Origin: Verrucomicrobiota bacterium
GTDB taxonomy: Bacteria; Verrucomicrobiota; Verrucomicrobiia; Limisphaerales; J093
Assembly: GCA_016871715.1 (NCBI GenBank)
Contig: VHCO01000005.1
Location: 1-64,000 of the forward strand
Reading direction: 5' to 3'
DNA: 64,000 nt
Numbering within the stretch: the stretch's first letter is position 1; every line of letters starts with the position of its first letter. The position numbers were made by a program, and so were the translations under genes. Positions 57,903-64,000 of this stretch are shown in pieces. Below the pieces are notes generated by a model. That model did no database searches. It was not told where the DNA came from and was given only the letters and a program-made list of their open reading frames with translations.

Positions 57903-60900
57903 TTACGGATTGACCGTGCGGTAGTACCGCTCGGGGTCATTTGCCGTGACGTCCAGCGGGCTGGTGGCACCCGCCACATCCTGCCAACTGGCGGGACTGA
58001 GCGAGCTGCTGGATTGCAGCTTGCCGGTGAAGGTGACGTGCACCTTGCCATCGGGCTGTTGGGCGATGGCGATCGTGGGGGGCGCGACGGTCTTGACGGC
58101 GTAGTAGGCCTTGACGGCGTTCGGGTTGTTTCGGTCGTTGACCGGGATCTTGGTGTTGTTGGCGCCGTAGGTGAAGAACTCGAGGTTCGCGTCGCCGCCG
58201 CCCTGGTACCAGAGAAGGCGGATGGGATAGAGACCCGCTTCGGGCGTGATGAACGCGAACGGAATGTCGCGCGCACCCGCGCCGCGGTCGCGACTGAAGA
58301 GGACGGTGCCGGTGGTTTCGCCCGGCAGCCCGATTTGGACTTTCCAGCCATCATCGCCGTTGATGCCGAACTTCTGGTACCCGGCCGGGAGGTCGAGGTA
58401 AGCGAAGATCTCGGCCGTGGCGTTGTCCTTGGTGGCGCCGGTTCCCGGCAGGCCCGGGATGGGTTGATCCGGGAAGCCCGGTGCACCGGCCATGCCGGCT
58501 AGGTCGATGAAGTTGCCGATCTCGGCACCGGACTGGCCCGGGACGCGCCGGTGGCTCCAGTTGATGATGCCTGGGACCAGGTAGGAACCGTCGGGGCCAG
58601 GGCCGTCGGCGACGACATTAGCGGGTGTGCCGGTCAGTTGCGCCTCGGCGGCCGCGACGGTGTTACCCCCCGGGCGAGCGGCGGTGGATTGGACGACTTT
58701 GGCGCGGAACCCGACGGCGGCGAGGTCGGCCTCGGTCGAGGGCAGGGCGACGCCGGCGGGGACGTCCACGTAGGTGGACACGCGGAAGGTCCAATAGTTG
58801 GTGGTGCCGGCGTAGACCAGGCCGGCGGTGTTGGTGGAGCCGGAAGGCAACGGCGGGTTCGGGGTGTAGACGACGAGTTTGTCGGTCGAGTTCAGGACGG
58901 TGGTGACGGTGGGCGTCACGGATTCACCGTTGAGCACCATGCCGACGGAGCCGCTGCCGAGGTCGGCGACGATGGCGCCGACAGCTTCACCGAAGGGCAG
59001 GTTGACCAGGGCCTGGTCGAACCGCGGTTCGTCGTTGGCGAGGTCGGCTGGGTTGCCTCCGGGCACGGTGATGCGGATTGGGCCCGGGCCAGTCTGTTGG
59101 ATGGTATTCTGCCACAGGGTGGCGTGGGTGGGCATGGGGTAAACAGAGAACTTGACCCACGGTCGGGTGGAGCCGCTGTAGGCGCTGTAAGCGGTGATGG
59201 GGGAGTTCAACTGGCCGCTGTTACCGACCACAGACGGGTAAGCGCCGAAAGGATCGTTGACCAGGATCTGCGTGCCGGTCTGACGATCGAGGCTGAAGAA
59301 CTCGAGGTTGATGCCGCCGCCGCCTTGCCAGAACAAGATGCGGATCGGATAGATGCCGTCTTCGAGGACGATGATGTTGAAGACCGCATTGGGGTAATGG
59401 GCGGGGTTACCGTTCTGTCCGCCCGGGGCGTTGCGCCAGCCGAGCAGGGTACCCAAGGTGTCCTTCACGTTAGGCGCCGAGATGCAGGTCCAGCCATCGT
59501 CCACGTTCACAGCCAGGATATGAGCGCCGGCCTTGAGGTCGAGGTAGGTGGTGAACTCGCAAGCGACGTTGTCTAAGCCCGAATTGGAAGTCCCGGTGCC
59601 TGGCACGCCTGGAATCTGCGTGTCGAGGTTGAAAATGCCCGCATTGGCGGCGACACCACCCGCGCCCGCGGTGGTCGAGTGGTTGAAGTTGAGGACCTCG
59701 AAGATGTCGTAGGTGCCGTCCGGGTTTGGCCCTGCGGCAGCGCGGTTCGGATAAGGCAGGCCGGTGGCCCGGCTGATGTAGCCGTCGGTGAGTTGGATTT
59801 CTGCCCGCGGCATGTTGTTGCCGCCGCCGTTCTGGCCGGTGTAACGGCCGCCGTTGCCTTGGTTGGCGTCACCGGACCGGTCGAGCTGGTGGGTGCGGAC
59901 TTTGAACCCGGCGCCGGTGACTTGCCCCGCCTGGACGCGGTTAGCTAGCGGGATTGGTCGGGTGTAGGGCGGCACGTTAAAGGCCCAACTGTTGCTGACG
60001 GTCTTGACGGTGCCGCCGTCGCTGAGGTCGTTGTAGGTGTAGGTCAGGACGGCGCTGACGGTTCCGGACGGGAGCAGGTTCGCGACCGAACTTGCGCGCC
60101 GGAGAGTGGTGACCCGGCCGGTCTTGGTGGCGGCGATGGTTTGGGTCACGCCGTTGAGGGTAAGGACGGCTGAGCCGGCGTTCAGGGGCGAGCCGCCGTC
60201 AGTAACGTCCAGGACCAGGTCTTGGTCGGCATAGGTCCAGTTGTAGGCCACCGCAGGCAGGGCGCGGGAGATGTAGGGCGGGGTATTGACGCTCTCGCGG
60301 TAGGCCATGATGGGCGTTGGGGCCGTAGCATCGTTGATCAACCGCCGCACCCCGGTCTCATCTAGGAAGAAGAACTCACAGTTCGAGCCGCCGCCCGTCT
60401 CGAACCACATTAGGCGGAACGGATAGAAACCATCCGCGGGAATGACCACATCCATGATGGTATCTGCCGAGGCGCGGTCGCCGGCGGTGCCGAGTTGGGC
60501 GCCGACGACGTCGCCGGGCCCGCGACCGATGGACAAGCGGAAGCCGTCGTCGCTATTGACGCCGAAGCGGTAGCCGCCGGCCTTGAGTTCGAGGATGGTC
60601 TCGATCGAGAAGACGTAACGGTCGGTGGTGTTCTGACTGAAGTTGCCGGTGATGCCGGGGACCGGTTGGTCCTCGAAGGGCGGGGTACTGTTTACGGAGA
60701 AGTTGCCGATGGCCGTGGGTGCGTCCTGGTTCCAGTTCACCACGCCCGGCACGGTGAAGTAGCCTTGGGCATCGGCGGTTCCAATAATGGTCCCGAGGGA
60801 ATCCATCCAGTCGGTCATGGCGGTGTTCGGGTAGGGTTGGCCGATCAGCGGATCGATATAGCCGCCGGCGATCTGGCGTTCGGCATTGAGGAACTGGCCA

Positions 60901-62210
60901 GTGGCCGGGTTCCGGTTGACATCGATCTGGTAGACCTTGGCTTTGAAGCCCGGCTTGGTGGTATCTGCCGAGGCGAGCCGATAAATGGGGTCGATGGCCG
61001 AGGCGGTGCCGACCAGGGCGGTATAGGTGAAGGTGTTGGCGAAGGCGGGCGAGCTGGTGGTGCTGTAGCCCACGACGATGGTATTGACGCCGGCCGACAG
61101 AAAGCCTGTGGGGCCGCGGTAGGTGATGCGGGAGATGTTCCCCGCCTTGACGAGTGAGGGTGTGACGGTGGCGCCGTTGACGGTTAGGGTGACCGAGCCG
61201 GGCTGGACCGAGTAATCCCAGTCTTGCAGGTCAATCGAGACGCCGCCCACCGCGCTGCCCGGGCCGCCCGTCGTTTGGTTCAACATTGCCAACGGCAAAC
61301 AGGCCACCATGTGGGGCTGGCCAGATCTGGTGTCGAGCGGGAAGGTGGTGATCTTGAGGTTGTCGACCCAGTGGTTGTCGGTCGAGCCGCCGGTGCGCGC
61401 GCCGAAGCCGAACCGGGCCGAGCCCGAGGGGCTGCGGGTGAACTCGGTGATGGCGCGGAAGATCGGGACGTTCGTGTAGACCACGACGCTGTTGTACACC
61501 AGGTCAAGGGTGCCGTCGGTGTCCACCCGGATCTTCACTGGCCAGTAGACGGGTGCGCCGCCGGCGGCGGTTTGGGTGCGGATGGTGTTGGCGCTGCCGA
61601 TGGGTTGCGCGCCGGTGGTGGTCGAGGCGGCGCCCACCAGCCGGTGGATCTGAATGGCGTTGTTCCACTTCAGGTCGATGGCGGGGGCTTCGGCCGGGGT
61701 GCCGCCGTTGTTGTAAACGTCGAAGTTGACGGTCAAGCCGCCGATGCTGCCCGGGCCTTCCTCGCTGTAGGCGCCGTCGGCGAAGTCGCCGAAGAAGAAC
61801 GACATGCCGTCGGCAGCGCTGCCACTGCCGATGTAGAGGTCGAAGGTGACCTCGAAGCCGCCGATGGTGGCGCCGAAATCGAAGTCGTCGATGATTGCGC
61901 CGCCCTGCTGACTGCCGGTGGTGTCGGTGAGTTTGAGGACGCCGGTGTTATTGACGCCGCCCGTCGAGTGATCGTAGTTGAGGGCGGTACCGAATAAGTT
62001 CACGCCAATCGGGATGCCCGTATTGAAGTCGGCGTTGAAGGTCGCCGCGCGGCCGGCGACGGCTAGCCCGACCGCGAGCAGGCCTAGACTGATCCGCGCG
62101 CTGGATGGGGCACGTGGCGACGTTCGCCTCGGGACGGTGCGAGGGACGCCGATGCCAAGCGTTAGCGCGCCTGGCGGGATACGGACGGGTTGGGGTGTTA
62201 GGGACTTCAT
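57903..62210 (-). CDS. large secreted protein, L-type-lectin/LamG-like N-terminus and three PA14-like modules
   Basis: YRFGVNSDDGFRLSIG...YPFRLMWFETGGGSNCEFF; HILAVNVDDGWTCIS...YPIRILFWQGGGGINLEFF; QKFGINGDDGWKVQIG...YPIRLLWYQGGGDANLEFF; N-terminal ADGMSFFFGDFADGAYSEEGPGSIGGL. Confidence 0.8.
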   Translation of the reverse strand: MKSLTPQPVRIPPGALTLGIGVPRTVPRRTSPRAPSSARISLGLLAVGLAVAGRAATFNADFNTGIPIGVNLFGTALNYDHSTGGVNNTGVLKLTDTTGSQQGGAIIDDFDFGATIGGFEVTFDLYIGSGSAADGMSFFFGDFADGAYSEEGPGSIGGLTVNFDVYNNGGTPAEAPAIDLKWNNAIQIHRLVGAASTTTGAQPIGSANTIRTQTAAGGAPVYWPVKIRVDTDGTLDLVYNSVVVYTNVPIFRAITEFTRSPSGSARFGFGARTGGSTDNHWVDNLKITTFPLDTRSGQPHMVACLPLAMLNQTTGGPGSAVGGVSIDLQDWDYSVQPGSVTLTVNGATVTPSLVKAGNISRITYRGPTGFLSAGVNTIVVGYSTTSSPAFANTFTYTALVGTASAIDPIYRLASADTTKPGFKAKVYQIDVNRNPATGQFLNAERQIAGGYIDPLIGQPYPNTAMTDWMDSLGTIIGTADAQGYFTVPGVVNWNQDAPTAIGNFSVNSTPPFEDQPVPGITGNFSQNTTDRYVFSIETILELKAGGYRFGVNSDDGFRLSIGRGPGDVVGAQLGTAGDRASADTIMDVVIPADGFYPFRLMWFETGGGSNCEFFFLDETGVRRLINDATAPTPIMAYRESVNTPPYISRALPAVAYNWTYADQDLVLDVTDGGSPLNAGSAVLTLNGVTQTIAATKTGRVTTLRRASSVANLLPSGTVSAVLTYTYNDLSDGGTVKTVSNSWAFNVPPYTRPIPLANRVQAGQVTGAGFKVRTHQLDRSGDANQGNGGRYTGQNGGGNNMPRAEIQLTDGYISRATGLPYPNRAAAGPNPDGTYDIFEVLNFNHSTTAGAGGVAANAGIFNLDTQIPGVPGTGTSNSGLDNVACEFTTYLDLKAGAHILAVNVDDGWTCISAPNVKDTLGTLLGWRNAPGGQNGNPAHYPNAVFNIIVLEDGIYPIRILFWQGGGGINLEFFSLDRQTGTQILVNDPFGAYPSVVGNSGQLNSPITAYSAYSGSTRPWVKFSVYPMPTHATLWQNTIQQTGPGPIRITVPGGNPADLANDEPRFDQALVNLPFGEAVGAIVADLGSGSVGMVLNGESVTPTVTTVLNSTDKLVVYTPNPPLPSGSTNTAGLVYAGTTNYWTFRVSTYVDVPAGVALPSTEADLAAVGFRAKVVQSTAARPGGNTVAAAEAQLTGTPANVVADGPGPDGSYLVPGIINWSHRRVPGQSGAEIGNFIDLAGMAGAPGFPDQPIPGLPGTGATKDNATAEIFAYLDLPAGYQKFGINGDDGWKVQIGLPGETTGTVLFSRDRGAGARDIPFAFITPEAGLYPIRLLWYQGGGDANLEFFTYGANNTKIPVNDRNNPNAVKAYYAVKTVAPPTIAIAQQPDGKVHVTFTGKLQSSSSLSPASWQDVAGATSPLDVTANDPERYYRTVNP

Positions 62211-62445
62211 GGTTGGGTTGCGCTCGAGTGAGCGTTGGGTTGATGGTGGTTCCGAGGCCGGCCGGCAGAGGGTGCCGTTCGACCGCAAGAATTGCCTGCT
62301 CCCACAAAAAACCTCCTCCCGGCCATATGGGATGGAAGCTCGACTGAGCCAAGGCTGGTTATGGGTTGCAAGCGCGCGGAAGAATGGCCTGGGCCAGAAG
62401 CTTGTCAAGGGGTTTCGGCAAGATTGTCCTAGTACCCAGAATCCT

Positions 62446-62733
62446 GAGCGCGGCCATCTTGGCCGCGAGGTAGCGGGTGAGACGCCCGCTCTCCGTTGGG
62501 GAGAGGGAGCGCGGCCATCTTGGCCGCGAGGTAGCGGGCGAGACGCCCGCTCTCCGTCGGGGAGAGGGAGCGCGGCCATCTTGGCCGCGAGGTAGCGGGC
62601 GAGACGCCCGCTCTCCGTTGGGGAAAGGGAGCGCGGCTATGTTGGCCGCGAGGTAGCGGGCGAGACGCCCGCTCTCCGTTGGGGAAAGGGAGCGCGGCTA
62701 TGTTGGCCGCGAGGTAGCGGGCGAGACGCCCGC
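62446..62733. repeat. tandem array, 61-bp unit, 4 full + 1 partial copies, two hairpins per unit
   Basis: Unit GAGCGCGGCCATCTTGGCCGCGAGGTAGCGGGCGAGACGCCCGCTCTCCGTTGGGGAGAGG; starts at 62446, 62507, 62568, 62629, 62690. Confidence 0.95.
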
Positions 62734-62793
62734 GTCTGGAGTTTGGCAAGAGTCAGATGGGGCGGTTTTGCATTTTCGGAAGGTATTCAGTCA

Positions 62794-62982
62794 ATCTGGC
62801 TATGCAGTTGACTCTTGTACGCGCAATCCCCGGCCCGTGGGCATCGCGTCGCCATGTGACGGCGGGCCCAGCGGCATGGTTGCGGCCCGGTTGGCGCTCA
62901 GGCGGCCTATTCACGGCGCGGCATGCCGCCTCCGCGCTTTGCCCGTCGTCACCTACCACAAGAGTAAACTGCATAGCCAGAT
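62794..62982. mobile_element. MITE-like non-autonomous element, 189 bp, 25-bp TIRs, 6-bp TSD CAGTCA
   Basis: TIR ATCTGGCTATGCAGTTGACTCTTGT (62794-62818) vs ACAAGAGTAAACTGCATAGCCAGAT (62958-62982), 24/25; CAGTCA at 62788-62793 and 62983-62988. Confidence 0.85.
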
Positions 62983-62992
62983 CAGTCAATTT

Positions 62993-63808
62993 TCAATTTC
63001 GCATCTGATTTAGGTCCCGTCCGGCTGCCTCTTGCTGGAGCAAACGAATCAGATCACGGGTCGAGGGGCGCGCAGGTTGGATCCGCCGCCAGGCCGGCAG
63101 CCGCGCAAAGGCGTCGGTGCGCCGGTCGCCAAAGACCCGAATGTTGCTCCACAGCAACATGGCGTAGGCCGCAACCAGGAAGGCCGGCGCCCGGGCCACC
63201 GCCTGGGGGTTGCGCACCTGGGCTTGGCCCACGCCCAAGAGAGTCTTCTCGTCGCGGAAGTTGACCTCGACCTCCCAACGGGCCAGATAGGCGGCGATCA
63301 GTTCGGCCGCCGGGGTGCTCAGGTTGGTGGTGATGAGGAAGGCCGGCTCCCGATAGAGCAGTTTGCGGCCTTTTCGCAAGCGGTAACCGGCCGGGCTGAT
63401 GAGGATCAGGCGCAAGGGCCGAGCTTGGCTCACCTTGGGCCAGCAGACTAAAGGCACTTGCTTGTACTTGAGGCTACGGAGTTGGGCGGCAACAAAGAGC
63501 TCGGCGCTTTGGCAGGGCAGGTTGGGGTGCCGGAGGTACTCCTGGGGGGTGGGCAAAACCGGGCTGTACTTGCGCGCCCCGGCCCGCTGTTCGGGGGGCA
63601 GGAAGGCGCGGAACTTGGCGTCCTTGCGCACGCGGGCCACCACGTCGGTGCGCTCGGGTAGGCCACCGAAGAAGGTGCGGTTGGAGTAACTGCCATCGAC
63701 GACATCAATGAGCCAGCGCTGGTGACCGTCGGGTTGGCGGTCCAGATGCTGGCGACAGAAGCCCAACTGGTCCAAGGCGACCAGACTCAAGCGATGTTTC
63801 TTGCGCAC
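62993..63808 (-). CDS. DDE transposase C-terminal part (IS4-like)
   Basis: LIDVVDGSYSNRTFFGGLPERTDVVARVRKDAKF; YLARWEVEVNFRDEKTLLGVGQAQVRN; GTG start, likely part of a longer broken ORF. Confidence 0.8.
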   Translation of the reverse strand: MRKKHRLSLVALDQLGFCRQHLDRQPDGHQRWLIDVVDGSYSNRTFFGGLPERTDVVARVRKDAKFRAFLPPEQRAGARKYSPVLPTPQEYLRHPNLPCQSAELFVAAQLRSLKYKQVPLVCWPKVSQARPLRLILISPAGYRLRKGRKLLYREPAFLITTNLSTPAAELIAAYLARWEVEVNFRDEKTLLGVGQAQVRNPQAVARAPAFLVAAYAMLLWSNIRVFGDRRTDAFARLPAWRRIQPARPSTRDLIRLLQQEAAGRDLNQMRN

Positions 63809-63999
63809 TTCCTTGCAGGCGGCTTGTTCTTGAGCCGAGGCGTCGCCACCAACGCCACCACACGACGCAACACTCCCGGGTAGTCCCGCTTGGATTTGGG
63901 GCCGCGCAACACAATCTCATCATCGCGCAGAATGTTGCCTTGACGCTTCTTGATCCGGCGCCGCTTGACCCGGTAGTCCAGATTGTCCTTGGTGTGTGA
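63787..63999 (-). pseudogene. transposase fragment in a different frame, continues beyond window
   Basis: SHTKDNLDYRVKRRRIKKRQGNILRDDEIVLRGPKSKRDYPGVLRRVVALVA...*. Confidence 0.55.
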
Positions 64000-64000
64000 A

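Noticed and set aside
58551-61997. + strand ORFs 58551-59576, 60495-61157, 61224-61997
   Set aside because: Antisense shadows of the PA14-like gene with Gly/Val/Asp-rich composition
62446-62733. Tandem array as a possible CRISPR
   Set aside because: Units are contiguous 61-bp copies without unique spacers, and there are no cas genes
62429-62749. ORF MPNSRRGRLARYLAANIAALPFPNGERASRPLPRGQ...
   Set aside because: Direct translation of the 61-bp repeat units, not a repeat protein

Overview
64-kb window of a high-GC bacterial chromosome. Gene content (PEP-CTERM remnant, PA14-like secreted protein, kinase-WD40, abundant RAYT/REP repeats) suggests a Verrucomicrobiota-like genome, but this is inference. 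About 50 features are supported. (1) 0.9-15 kb, + strand: acyl-CoA/redox cluster (alpha/beta hydrolase, enoyl-CoA hydratase/3-hydroxyacyl-CoA dehydrogenase fusion, one HgdB/BcrC-type dehydratase subunit, BadF/HgdC-type activase, MBL hydrolase, FabH-like KAS III, PyrK- and PyrD-like genes). It is interrupted by a broken Ser/Thr kinase-WD40 gene, tRNA-Lys(TTT), a HicB-like ORF, a REP palindrome with its RAYT transposase, and higBA. (2) 15-26 kb, - strand: defense-like island built on a decayed type III-like mod/res locus, with an ATPase + DUF4276/TOPRIM-like pair, an OLD-like ATPase and a DUF4143-type ATPase. The 5' ends of res and mod are duplicated around the inserted genes. (3) 26-40 kb: housekeeping genes (signal peptidase, U32 peptidase, cysteine desulfurase, dnaN, atpB-E-F-H-A-G without atpD/atpC). 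(4) 41-64 kb: beta-helix pseudogene, metallophosphoesterase, Dus, UroD-like, RhaM, Hsp70, SNF2/SWIM helicase, ThuA-like, GH51-like, a 1435-aa PA14-like secreted protein, a 61-bp tandem hairpin array, a 189-bp MITE with 25-bp TIRs and a 6-bp TSD, and a broken IS. Strongest leads: the mod/res cassette architecture with duplicated 5' modules, the MITE, and the several palindromic repeat families, some inserted in frame inside genes.
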